From NCBI RefSeq assembly GCF_019458805.1, contig NZ_JAIBOA010000003.1:248001-312000 (forward strand): a DNA stretch of 64,000 nucleotides, written 5' to 3'. How positions within the stretch are numbered: the first letter of the stretch is position 1; every line of letters starts with the position of its first letter. The position numbers and the translations under genes are program-made. Below the pieces are notes generated by a model. The model searched no databases. It was given only the letters and a program-made list of their open reading frames with translations, and was not told where the DNA came from. The DNA comes from Actinomadura parmotrematis (GTDB lineage Bacteria; Actinomycetota; Actinomycetes; Streptosporangiales; Streptosporangiaceae). Shown one piece after another: positions 9,373-17,673 of the stretch.

Positions 9373-10683
9373 TCAGGAGAGCGCGGCCAGCCGGTCGAAC
9401 ATCGGCGCGAGCCGCTCCACGAACCGCTCGGGGCGGCAGACCTCGTCGAGCCGCGCCTCGTCCAGCTCCAGGCCCGCCTCGGCGGCCCGGGTCCGCAGCG
9501 TCTCGCGGAAGGGGACGCCGGTCTCCCAGGTCTCCATCGCGGCCCGCTGGACGAGCGGGTACGCCTCGTCGTCGCGGGACATGCCGGCCTCGACCAGCTC
9601 CAGCAGCACCGTGGAGGTGTAGATGAGGCCGCCGGTGGAGTCGAGGTTGGCGCGCATCCGGTCGGCGTCCACCACCAGGCCCGACATGAGACGGTCCGTC
9701 AGGTTCAGCATGTAGTCGAGGGCGATCGAGGCGTCCGGCAGCGCGATCCGCTCGGTCGAGGAGTGCGAGATGTCGCGCTCGTGCCAGAGCGGGATGCCCT
9801 CCATGACCGGGACGATCTGCGCCCGCACGATCCGCGCCATCCCGGCGAGCCGCTCGGAGATGATCGGGTTCTTCTTGTGCGGCATGGCCGAGGAGCCCTT
9901 CTGGCCCTTGCCGAACGGCTCCCACAGCTCGCGGACCTCGGTGCGCTGCCCGTGCCGCACCTCCAGCGCGACCGCCTCGCAGACCGTCGCCATGATCGCC
10001 AGCGCGGACGTCCACTCGCTGATGCCGTCGCGCAGCACCACCTGCGTGGACACGTCGGCCGCCGCCAGCCCGAGCTCGCGCGCCACGTGCGCCTCGATCG
10101 CCGGGTCGATGTTGGAGTAGGTGCCGACGGCGCCGGAGATCGCCATCACGCCGACGGCTTCGCGGGCGCGGCGCAGCCGGTCGCGCGAGCGCGCCATCGC
10201 GAACGCGAAGTCGGCGACCCGGTGGCCCCACACGTCGGGCTCGCCGTGGATGCCGTGGGTGCGGCCGACGCGCAGCGTCGCCCGGTGCGCCAGCGCGTGG
10301 TCGCGCAGCGTCGCGACCAGGGCGTCGGCCTTGGCCAGCAGGATGTCGGTGGCCTCGGTGAGCTGGAGCGCGAGGGCGGTGTCCAGCAGGTCCGAGGACG
10401 TCATGCCGAAGTGCACGAACCGGGCCGCCTCGCGCGGCTCGGTGTTGTCCGCCCAGGCCGACAGGAACGCGATCACGTCGTGCTGGGTGACCGCCTCGAT
10501 CGCGTGCACCGCCTCCGGCGTGGGCGGCGGCGCCTTGCGGACGGGCTCGACCACGTCGGCGGGGACGGTGCCGGCCTCGGCGTGCGCCTCCACGACCAGG
10601 GTCTCCACCCGGCACCACAGCTCGTACTTGTGCGCGTCCGACCAGACGCGGCCCATCTCCGGAAGTGTGTACCGTTCGATCAC
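9373..10683 (-). CDS. purB: adenylosuccinate lyase
   Basis: A 436-residue fumarase/aspartase-superfamily enzyme. It performs two purine steps: SAICAR to AICAR, and adenylosuccinate to AMP plus fumarate. The superfamily signature SSAMPHKKNP is intact near residue 262, as are TQHDVIAF and GRTHGIHGEP. The start is GTG 10683 behind a GGGAG/GGGG purine tract. A leader with two overlapping perfect inverted repeats precedes it (separate entry). It is divergent from UDP-glucose dehydrogenase. Confidence 0.95.
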   Translation of the reverse strand: MIERYTLPEMGRVWSDAHKYELWCRVETLVVEAHAEAGTVPADVVEPVRKAPPPTPEAVHAIEAVTQHDVIAFLSAWADNTEPREAARFVHFGMTSSDLLDTALALQLTEATDILLAKADALVATLRDHALAHRATLRVGRTHGIHGEPDVWGHRVADFAFAMARSRDRLRRAREAVGVMAISGAVGTYSNIDPAIEAHVARELGLAAADVSTQVVLRDGISEWTSALAIMATVCEAVALEVRHGQRTEVRELWEPFGKGQKGSSAMPHKKNPIISERLAGMARIVRAQIVPVMEGIPLWHERDISHSSTERIALPDASIALDYMLNLTDRLMSGLVVDADRMRANLDSTGGLIYTSTVLLELVEAGMSRDDEAYPLVQRAAMETWETGVPFRETLRTRAAEAGLELDEARLDEVCRPERFVERLAPMFDRLAALS

Positions 10684-10725
10684 CCCCCGATTCTCCCAGC
10701 TCGGCGGGGATGCTCGGCGCGCGCG

Positions 10726-10766
10726 GGGGCGTTCCTGAGCATTCGGTGAGAAACGCCCCGCTCAGG
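10726..10766 (-). promoter_or_regulatory. interleaved inverted repeats in purB leader
   Basis: Two perfect inverted repeats interlock. GGGGCGTT (10726-10733) pairs with AACGCCCC (10752-10759), and CCTGAGC (10734-10740) pairs with GCTCAGG (10760-10766). With no linker between adjacent arms, both helices probably cannot form at once, so they read as alternative hairpins in the purB leader, 43-83 nt upstream of the start codon. Confidence 0.4.
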
Positions 10767-10870
10767 GCGTCGCCGTCCGGAACATGCCCTAGCATTCCCT
10801 TGTCCCGACGTCGTGACCGCAGCCCGACCCTGCCGGGATACCGCCACCCGCCCGGAGGAGGGGTCCCGCC

Positions 10871-12214
10871 ATGCGTCCGCAGCCCCGTTCGGCCCCCCGT
10901 CTCACCGTGATCGGCACCGGCTACCTCGGCGCCACCCACGCCATCTGCACCGCCGTCCTCGGCTACGAGGTGCTCGCCGTGGACGTCGACGCCGCCAAGA
11001 TCGAGAAACTGGCCGCCGGCGAGGTCCCGTTCTTCGAGCCGGGCCTGCCCGAGATGCTCGCCAAGGCCCTGGAGTCGGGCCGGCTCCGCTTCACCGCCGA
11101 CCTCGCCGAGGCCGCCGCGTTCGGCGACGTGCACTTCGTCTGCGTCGGCACCCCGCAGGCCGACGGCTCCGGCGCCGCCGACCTGTCCTACGTGGACGCC
11201 GCCTTCACCGGCCTCGCCCGCCACCTCGACCGGCCCGCCGTGATCGTCGGCAAGTCGACCGTGCCGGTCGGGACGGCCGCGCGCCTCACCGCGCTCGTCC
11301 AGGACCTCGCGCCCGCCGGGACGGACGTCGAGGTCGCCTGGAACCCCGAGTTCCTGCGCGAGGGGTTCGCCGTCGAGGACACCCTGCGCCCGAGCCGCCT
11401 GGTGTTCGGCGTCGCCTCGCCGTGGGCGGAGGAGCGGCTGCGCGCCGCGTTCGCGCCCGTCATCGCCGAGGACGTCCCGGTCGTCGTCACCGACCTCGCC
11501 ACCGCCGAGCTGGTGAAGGTCGCCGCGAACAGCTTCCTCGCCACCAAGATCTCCTACATCAACGCGATGGCCGAGGTCTGCGAAGCGACCGGCGCGGACG
11601 TCAAGGACCTCGCCGACGCGCTCGCCTTCGACGACCGGATCGGCGGCAGGTTCCTCAAGCCGGGCCTCGGGTTCGGCGGCGGCTGCCTGCCCAAGGACAT
11701 CCGGGCCTTCGCCCACCGCGCGGACGAGCTCGGCGTCGGGCAGGCGGTGTCGTTCCTGCGCGAGGTGGACGCGATCAACCGGCGGCGCCGCGCCCGCACC
11801 GTCGACCTCGTCCGCGAGCTCGCCGGCGGCGACCTGGACGGCGCCCGCATCGCCTGCCTCGGCGCCGCGTTCAAGCCCGACAGCGACGACATCCGTGACG
11901 CGCCCGCGCTCGACGTGGCGCGCACCCTGCACGGCCTCGGCGCCCGCGTCCGCGTCTACGACCCGGCCGCCCTCGGCAACGCCCGCCGCGCCTTCCCCGA
12001 GCTCGACTACGGCACCGGCGCCCTGGACGTCGCCCGCGACGCCGACGTGGTCGTCCTGCTCACCGAGTGGGCCGAGTTCCGCGAGATCGACCCCGGCGCC
12101 CTCGCCGAGGCCGTCGCGCACAAGCGCATCGTGGACGGGCGGCACGTCCTGGACGCCGCCCGCTGGCGCGCCGCCGGGTGGGACTACCGGGCGCTCGGCC
12201 GCAACTTCGGCTGA
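10871..12214 (+). CDS. UDP-glucose 6-dehydrogenase
   Basis: A 447-residue NAD-dependent enzyme oxidising UDP-glucose to UDP-glucuronate for exopolysaccharide or glycosylation. The Rossmann motif is VIGTGYLGATHA. The catalytic Cys is in GFGGGCLPKDIRAF, near residue 276. The central dimerisation helix includes AELVKVAANSFLATKISY. A strong purine tract GGAGGAGGGG sits 7 nt before ATG 10871, and a TAGCAT -10 box near 10790 may drive it. Its 3' end overlaps the convergent ltrA gene by 31 bp. GDP-mannose dehydrogenase is a less likely alternative. Confidence 0.9.
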   Translation: MRPQPRSAPRLTVIGTGYLGATHAICTAVLGYEVLAVDVDAAKIEKLAAGEVPFFEPGLPEMLAKALESGRLRFTADLAEAAAFGDVHFVCVGTPQADGSGAADLSYVDAAFTGLARHLDRPAVIVGKSTVPVGTAARLTALVQDLAPAGTDVEVAWNPEFLREGFAVEDTLRPSRLVFGVASPWAEERLRAAFAPVIAEDVPVVVTDLATAELVKVAANSFLATKISYINAMAEVCEATGADVKDLADALAFDDRIGGRFLKPGLGFGGGCLPKDIRAFAHRADELGVGQAVSFLREVDAINRRRRARTVDLVRELAGGDLDGARIACLGAAFKPDSDDIRDAPALDVARTLHGLGARVRVYDPAALGNARRAFPELDYGTGALDVARDADVVVLLTEWAEFREIDPGALAEAVAHKRIVDGRHVLDAARWRAAGWDYRALGRNFG

Positions 12215-13335
12215 TCCGGCGCGGGCGCGCGGCGCTCGGCGACGACCACCGCCGCCAGCACCGCGATCAGCAGCGCCAGCTCGGCGGCGGCGAGCGCGAG
12301 GCCCGCCGCCGCCACCGCGAGCGCGGCCGCCGCGCCCGCCAGCCGGATCCGGGACGGCCCGATCCCCATGACCCGCCGGAACCACACGTCGCCGAGCAGG
12401 TAGAGCGCGACGCCGCCGCCGAGCGCGAGCGCCTGCGCGAAGGTGAGGTGGCCCCAGGCGTGCCCGATCGCCTTCTTGGCGCCCGCCGCCATCGCCACGA
12501 TCCCGATGATCAGCGGGAGGTGGGCGTAGAAGTAGCCGAACATCGTCATCTGGGTGCGGGCCGTCTCGTCCGCCTCGGCCAGCGCGTGCTCGGCGCGCGC
12601 GTCGTCGCCGTCGAAGTAGGTCCACCAGACGCCCGCCGCGAGGGCGAGCCCGAGCACCGCCGCGGCGGCGAGGCCGGCGTCCCGCGGCAGGCCCTCCGCG
12701 CCCACCCCGACCGCGATCACCGACTCGCCGATGGTGATCATGACGAGCAGGCCGTGCCGCTCCACGATGTGGCCCGGCTGGATGAGGAACCGGCCGCCCG
12801 CCGGGACGACGTAGGGCTGCACGATCGGCACCACGAGCGCCAGCGTCCAGAGGACGTACACGAGCGGCCCGTGGCCGGCCAGCCCGGCCCCGACGATCAG
12901 CACGCCGGCGAGCAGGTTGGCGGGCAGGATCCGGAAGATCTGCGGGTTGCCCTGCGCGTACAGGGCGGCGTGCGCGGCCACCAGCACCAGGTAGCCGGCG
13001 CCCCACAGCACGCCGCCGTCGCCGAACGCCGTCGGCGTGGCGAGCGCGACGAGCAGGAAGCCCGCCATCCCCGCGAGGACGACGAGGCGCCGCCCGGCCG
13101 ACGTCGGCGCCATCGTGTTGGTCAGCCAGGCGTAGCCGCTGTACATCCACCACAGCACGCCGAACATGAGGGCGACCTCGGCGAGGCCGTGCGGGGTGAG
13201 GTCGTGCGCGAGCACGCCGGTGAGCTGGGTGATGCAGAACACGAAGACCAGGTCGAAGAACAGCTCCAGCGTCGTGACGCCGAGCACCTCCTCGACCCGC
13301 CGGGGGAGGGTCATGGCCGGTAAGTATGTAATCAT
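12184..13335 (-). CDS. LtrA-family membrane protein
   Basis: A 383-residue integral membrane protein with about 10-12 hydrophobic helices. It carries the family hallmark VTTLELFFDLVFVFCITQL at the N-terminus and a later EARHGLLVMI-like stretch (IVERHGLLVMITIGES). LtrA was named for low-temperature growth in Listeria; its biochemical role is not established. GGGAGGGG 5 nt before ATG 13335 decides the start over the internal ATG at 13314. One copy of the 62-bp palindrome lies just upstream. Confidence 0.85.
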   Translation of the reverse strand: MITYLPAMTLPRRVEEVLGVTTLELFFDLVFVFCITQLTGVLAHDLTPHGLAEVALMFGVLWWMYSGYAWLTNTMAPTSAGRRLVVLAGMAGFLLVALATPTAFGDGGVLWGAGYLVLVAAHAALYAQGNPQIFRILPANLLAGVLIVGAGLAGHGPLVYVLWTLALVVPIVQPYVVPAGGRFLIQPGHIVERHGLLVMITIGESVIAVGVGAEGLPRDAGLAAAAVLGLALAAGVWWTYFDGDDARAEHALAEADETARTQMTMFGYFYAHLPLIIGIVAMAAGAKKAIGHAWGHLTFAQALALGGGVALYLLGDVWFRRVMGIGPSRIRLAGAAAALAVAAAGLALAAAELALLIAVLAAVVVAERRAPAPDQPKLRPSAR

Positions 13336-13371
13336 CCGCCCCTCCCTGGCTAGATCACTCCGCCCCCCCCG

Positions 13372-13454
13372 GTTGAGATGCGGCGTGTTGGCCTCTGGGA
13401 GCGCTCCCAGAGGCCAACTCGCCGCATCTCAACGGGCGGTGACCGGGGGGTCAG
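13372..13454. repeat. 62-bp palindromic element, copy A
   Basis: The core 13372-13433 is a 31-bp inverted repeat with no loop and one mismatch (GTTGAGATGCGGCG...). The right outer arm GGTGACC-GGG-GGGTCAG (13438-13454) contains the stop codon of the TetR gene. The left outer arm is degenerate. Two other copies lie at 45372-45474 and 52903-53004, each with a 62-bp core. Confidence 0.85.
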
Positions 13455-14074
13455 GGGATGAGGCGGTCCAGCAGGCGGGGATCCAGGCCGGGGACGGGGT
13501 CCAGGGCGTGCGCGGCGCGCAGGGCGGCGACGAGGGTCGCGGTGGCGAGCGCGACGACCGTCGCGGCGGGGACGTCGCGGTGCTCCAGGCGGTCGGCGAG
13601 CATCGCGTCCCAGCCGGTGACCCAGCCGCGCACGGCGGCGCGCAGCGCGGGCGGATGCGGCTCGCGGACGCCGAGCGCGGCCAGCAGCCGGGCGGCGCCC
13701 GCCGCCTGGTGGCGCTCGATGAGGGCGCGGACCTCGGCGTCGGCGCCGTTGCCCGCGCGCATGAGCGCGAGGAAGCCGCGGGCGTGCGCGTCGATGTGGG
13801 CGACGTGGCGGGTGAGGGCGTCGCGCAGCCGCTCCGCCGGGGGGCCGTCCGCCTGCGGCGCCTCGTGGACGGCGCGCAGCCGCTCGGCGGCGGCCTCGAC
13901 GACGGCCAGGTACAGGCCGCGCTTGCTCCCGAAGTGGTGGGCGACCAGGCCGTAGGCGACGCCGGCGCGGCGGGCGACCTCCGACGTCGTCACCTCGTCG
14001 AAGGGGCGGGCGGTGAACAGCTCGGCCGCGGCGTCGAGGATGAGGGCGCGGCGGCCGGGGTTGACGGTCGGCAC
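13451..14074 (-). CDS. TetR-family repressor
   Basis: A 207-residue regulator. The N-terminal HTH spans about 8-55 (TTSEVARRAGVAYGLVAHHF, recognition helix GLVAHHFGSK), followed by an all-helical ligand domain. Start GTG 14074 lies 6 nt after a TAACCT -10 box (14081-14086), so the mRNA is probably leaderless. It is divergent from an SDR gene, and a 25-bp palindrome lies between them, so it most likely represses itself and the SDR gene. Confidence 0.88.
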   Translation of the reverse strand: MPTVNPGRRALILDAAAELFTARPFDEVTTSEVARRAGVAYGLVAHHFGSKRGLYLAVVEAAAERLRAVHEAPQADGPPAERLRDALTRHVAHIDAHARGFLALMRAGNGADAEVRALIERHQAAGAARLLAALGVREPHPPALRAAVRGWVTGWDAMLADRLEHRDVPAATVVALATATLVAALRAAHALDPVPGLDPRLLDRLIP

Positions 14075-14092
14075 GGGACGAGGTTAGCGTCC

Positions 14093-14117
14093 GGACTGAT
14101 TGATAATCAATCAGTCC
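14093..14117. promoter_or_regulatory. TetR operator palindrome
   Basis: Perfect palindrome GGACTGATTGAT-A-ATCAATCAGTCC in the 54-bp gap between the divergent TetR and SDR genes. It abuts the TetR -10 box and the SDR ribosome site, well placed to block both promoters. Confidence 0.8.
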
Positions 14118-14128
14118 TGGAGGGGCGC

Positions 14129-14929
14129 ATGGGCCGGATCTCCCTGGCCGGGGCGCCGGTGCTGGTCACCGGCGCGTCGAGCGGCATCGGGCGGGCGGTC
14201 GCCGCCGAGTTGGCGGCGCGCGGCGCCCGGCTGGCGATCGCCGCCCGCCGGACCGCGCTGCTGGAGGAGGCCGCCGACGCGATCGCCGCCGCCGGCGCGC
14301 CCCGCCCCGTCGTGCTCGCGGCCGACCTCGCCCGGCCGGGCGCCGCGGACGCCCTGGCCCGCGACGCCCTCGCGGCCCTCGGCGGCGTCCGCGTGCTCGT
14401 CAACAACGCGGGCGCCGGGCTGGTCGCCGCGCAGGGCGAGGCGGGCGACGGCGCGGAGGCCCGCGCGCTGTTCGAGACGAACTTCTGGGCGCCGCTCGCG
14501 CTGACCCGGCGGCTGCTGCCCGCGCTGCGCGCCGAGCGCGGCACGGTCGTCAACGTGACGTCGAGCCTGCAAGCCGTCCCGGTGCCGCTGCTCGGCCACT
14601 ACGGCGCGTCCAAGGCGGCGCTCGCTCACGCCACCCGCACCCTCCGGCACGAGCTGGCCGGCACCGGCGTCACGGTGCTGGAGGCGGTGCCCGGCGCCAC
14701 CGACACCGCCGCCCGCGACATCGACCTGCTGCCCTGGCGGGACGGCCCGATGCGCACGCCGCCGCCGGTCTCCCCGGAGTCGGCGGCGCGCGCCGTCGTC
14801 ACCGCGATCGAGAAGGGGCGGCGGCGCCGCGTCCACCCGCGCCTCTCGCTGCTCCCGCTCGAACTCCCCGCCGCCGGCCGCGCCGTCGCCGCCCTCGTCA
14901 CCCCGCGCATCGACACCGCGCGCGGCTAG
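14129..14929 (+). CDS. short-chain dehydrogenase/reductase
   Basis: A 266-residue classical SDR. The nucleotide motif is TGASSGIG, the structural motif is NNAG, and the catalytic residues are Ser in VTSSLQA and Tyr/Lys in HYGASKAA. Start ATG 14129 follows GGAGGGG at 4 nt. The C-terminal extension with basic RRRRVHPR and hydrophobic ends suggests membrane association, as in lipid-acting SDRs. Control by the neighbouring TetR protein is inferred from the shared operator. Its stop codon overlaps the stop of the convergent purD gene. Confidence 0.85.
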   Translation: MGRISLAGAPVLVTGASSGIGRAVAAELAARGARLAIAARRTALLEEAADAIAAAGAPRPVVLAADLARPGAADALARDALAALGGVRVLVNNAGAGLVAAQGEAGDGAEARALFETNFWAPLALTRRLLPALRAERGTVVNVTSSLQAVPVPLLGHYGASKAALAHATRTLRHELAGTGVTVLEAVPGATDTAARDIDLLPWRDGPMRTPPPVSPESAARAVVTAIEKGRRRRVHPRLSLLPLELPAAGRAVAALVTPRIDTARG

Positions 14930-16176
14930 GACAGCCCGGACGCCTTCAGGGCGATGTCGGTGCGGTGGTGGGAGCCGCGCAGGGCGATGCGGGCGGTGGC
15001 GGTGTAGGCGGCCTCGCGCGCCTTCGCCAGGTTCTCGCCCGTGCCGACGACGCTGAGGACGCGGCCGCCGGTCGCGACGAGGCGGCCCTCGCCGTCCACC
15101 GCGGTGCCCGCGTGCAGGACGTAGGCGCCGGGGACGGCGTCCGCCTCCGGGACGCCGGTGATCACGTCGCCCTTGACGGGGGACTCGGGGTAGCCCTCGG
15201 CCGCCACGACCACCGTCACCGCCGCGCCGTCGTGCCACTCCAGGCGGAGCGCCGGGTCCAGGCCGCCGAGCGCGCACGCCTGGAGCAGCCCGGCGAGCGG
15301 CGTCGCGAGGCGGTCCAGGACGACCTGCGTCTCCGGGTCGCCGAAGCGGGCGTTGAACTCCACCACCCGCACGCCGTTCGACGTCAGCGCGAGGCCCGCG
15401 TACAGCACGCCGACGTAGGGCGTCTCGCGGCGCCGCAGCTCGTCGATCGCCGGCTGCACGACGGTCGCCATGACCTCCTCCACCAGGCCGGGCGCGACCC
15501 AGCCGAGCGGAGTGTAGGCGCCCATGCCGCCGGTGTTCGGGCCCGCGTCGCCGTCGAGGGCGCGCTTGAAGTCCTGGGCGGGCAGCAGCGGGACGGCGTG
15601 CGCGCCGTCGCTCAGCGCGAACAGCGACACCTCGGGGCCGTCGAGGAACTCCTCGATGACGACCCGCTCGCAGCCGGCCGCGTGCTCCAGCGCGGCCGCG
15701 CGGTCGCCGGTGACGACGACGCCCTTGCCCGCCGCGAGGCCGTCGTCCTTCACCACGTAGGGCGGGCCGAAGGCGTCCAGGGCCGCGGCGGCCTCGGCCG
15801 CCGACTCGCAGACGAACGCCGCCGCCGTCGGCACCTTCGCCGACCGCATGACCTCCTTGGCGAACGCCTTGGACCCCTCGATCCGCGCCGCCGCCGCGTC
15901 CGGCCCGAAGCAGGCGACGCCGGCGGCGCGCAGCGCGTCCCCCACCCCGGCGACCAGCACGGCCTCCGGGCCCACGACGACGAGGTCGACGGCGAGGCGG
16001 CGGGCCAGCTCGACCACCGCCACCGGGTCGGTCGGGTCGATCTGGTGGTTGACCGCGATCGGCGCCGTGCCGGGGTTGCCGGGCCCGCAGTGGAGCTCGG
16101 TGACGGCGGGGTCGCGGTGCAGGGCGCGGGCGAGCGCGTGCTCGCGGCCCCCGGATCCTAGGACGAGTACTCGCAC
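14926..16176 (-). CDS. purD: phosphoribosylamine-glycine ligase
   Basis: A 416-residue ATP-grasp enzyme joining phosphoribosylamine and glycine to GAR, the second step of purine synthesis. The N-terminal motif is VLGSGGREHALA, followed by HCGPGNPGT. The ATP-grasp core has VVKDDGLAAGKGVVV and the metal-binding FNARFGDPE. Start is GTG 16176; CAGGCT seven bases upstream may be its -10 box, giving a leaderless mRNA. It is convergent with the SDR gene, the two stop codons sharing CTAG. Confidence 0.95.
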   Translation of the reverse strand: MRVLVLGSGGREHALARALHRDPAVTELHCGPGNPGTAPIAVNHQIDPTDPVAVVELARRLAVDLVVVGPEAVLVAGVGDALRAAGVACFGPDAAAARIEGSKAFAKEVMRSAKVPTAAAFVCESAAEAAAALDAFGPPYVVKDDGLAAGKGVVVTGDRAAALEHAAGCERVVIEEFLDGPEVSLFALSDGAHAVPLLPAQDFKRALDGDAGPNTGGMGAYTPLGWVAPGLVEEVMATVVQPAIDELRRRETPYVGVLYAGLALTSNGVRVVEFNARFGDPETQVVLDRLATPLAGLLQACALGGLDPALRLEWHDGAAVTVVVAAEGYPESPVKGDVITGVPEADAVPGAYVLHAGTAVDGEGRLVATGGRVLSVVGTGENLAKAREAAYTATARIALRGSHHRTDIALKASGLS

Positions 16177-16376
16177 GCGCTACAGCCTGCCAGAACGCGC
16201 GCCCCGGCGAGACGCGGGGCATACCCGCGCATGAGGTTCCGTTGTCCCGGAGGGCGCGGCGGTACGCGGTGAACCTGCGCGTTGTCCCAGGCGTCTCATA
16301 TGTCGGCTGGTAGGCTGCGCCGGGTCGCGGGTACGTTCCGCGGCCGACGCGCTGTGACCGAAGGGAGGTGGTCGGG

Positions 16377-16502
16377 ATGCATCCTGGTGATACGTGTAGT
16401 TCGCCGGAGAACCCTCACAGTCCGAGCCGGACTGTCCGACCGTCCGCCCTCTCACGGCGTCCGGCCATCGCCCCCGCGCGCTCCCTCAGCCTTCTTTCCT
16501 GA
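16377..16502 (+). CDS. candidate 41-residue leader peptide upstream of corA
   Basis: ATG 16377 follows AAGGGAGGTGG, the strongest ribosome site in this stretch, and ends at TGA 16502, 53 nt before corA. The peptide has seven prolines in 41 residues (MHPGDTCSSPENPHSPSRTV at the start). A TAGGCT -10 box near 16311 would put it in the corA transcript. Pro-rich leader peptides control Mg2+ transporter genes in enterobacteria, so a leader role is plausible. It has no recognised homologue. Confidence 0.45.
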   Translation: MHPGDTCSSPENPHSPSRTVRPSALSRRPAIAPARSLSLLS

Positions 16503-16555
16503 GGCGGGTCGAGCGCGCCCGCGCGCGTCGCATGGCCGGAGGTTAGGAGCCCCTC

Positions 16556-17656
16556 ATGGCCATGACGCGTGTCCGCCCCCGGGCGACCATGTCCCTGTTC
16601 AAGCCCCGCAGCCGCCCGCACGGCGTGCCCGTCCAGAGCGCCGCCCCCGACACCTCGGTGATCGACTGGGCCGCCTACATCGACGGCCACCGCGTCTGCA
16701 CCGGCTCGGTCGCCGACGCCGTCCGGCTCGTCCGCGACGGCCGCCTCGACGCCCCCGACGAGGGCAGCGCCGGGTTCGTCTGGGTCGGCCTGCACGAGCC
16801 GTCGGCCGCGGAGCTGACCGACCTCGCCGAGGTGTTCGGCCTGCACCCGCTCGCCGTCGAGGACGCCGTGCACGCCCACCAGCGGCCCAAGCTGGAGCGC
16901 TACGACGACGTCAACTTCTTCGTCATGAAGACCGTCGGGTACGTCGCCCGCGAGCCCGACCAGGCGGAGGTCGTCGAGACCGGCGAGATCATGGTGTTCT
17001 GCGGCACCGACTTCGTCGTCACCGTCCGGCACGGCGCGCACGGCGAGCTCGGCTCGGTCCGCCGCACCCTGGAGCGGCTCCCCGGGCGCCTCGCCCTCGG
17101 CCCGACCGCCGTCCTGCACGCCATCGCCGACCGCGTCGTGGACGGCTACGTCAGCGTCGCCGACGCCGTCCAGGAGGACATCGACGAGGTCGAGGAGGCC
17201 GTCTTCTCGCCCGAGCGCACCGACGAGGCGCGCCGCATCTACCGGCTGAAGCGCGAGGTCATCCAGCTCAAGCGGGCCGTCGGGCCGCTCGCCGGGCCGC
17301 TCCGCCACCTCGCCGGCCGCCGCTTCGTCCCCGACGACATCAAGGAGTACCTGCGCGACGTCGAGGACCACCTGACCCGCGTCCGCGAGCAGGTGGAGTC
17401 CTACGACGAGCTGCTCAACCCGATCCTCCAGGCGCACATGACGCAGGTCACCGTCGCCGACAACCAGGACATGCGGCGCATCTCGGCGTGGGGTGCCCTG
17501 TTCATGGTGCCGACCGCGATCGCCGGGATCTACGGCATGAACTTCGACAAGATGCCCGAGCTGCGCTGGGACTACGGCTACCCCGCGGTCCTGTCGGTGA
17601 TCGCCCTGTCCTGCCTCGCGCTCTACCGCGGCTTCCGCCGCAACGGCTGGCTGTAG
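16556..17656 (+). CDS. corA: CorA-type Mg2+/Co2+ channel
   Basis: A 366-residue protein with a large cytoplasmic alpha/beta domain and long stalk helices. Two C-terminal membrane helices carry the pore signature GMN in AGIYGMNFDKMPELRW, and the C-terminus is basic (YRGFRRNGWL). The family forms pentameric channels for divalent-cation uptake. GGAGG and GGAG lie upstream of ATG 16556; the ATG six bases later is also possible. The upstream leader ORF may regulate it. Confidence 0.93.
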   Translation: MAMTRVRPRATMSLFKPRSRPHGVPVQSAAPDTSVIDWAAYIDGHRVCTGSVADAVRLVRDGRLDAPDEGSAGFVWVGLHEPSAAELTDLAEVFGLHPLAVEDAVHAHQRPKLERYDDVNFFVMKTVGYVAREPDQAEVVETGEIMVFCGTDFVVTVRHGAHGELGSVRRTLERLPGRLALGPTAVLHAIADRVVDGYVSVADAVQEDIDEVEEAVFSPERTDEARRIYRLKREVIQLKRAVGPLAGPLRHLAGRRFVPDDIKEYLRDVEDHLTRVREQVESYDELLNPILQAHMTQVTVADNQDMRRISAWGALFMVPTAIAGIYGMNFDKMPELRWDYGYPAVLSVIALSCLALYRGFRRNGWL

Positions 17657-17673
17657 GCCCGGACGGGCCGGGG

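Noticed and set aside
9335..13153. 1272-codon minus-strand open frame
   Set aside because: A shadow across purB, UDP-glucose dehydrogenase and ltrA; composition bias only.
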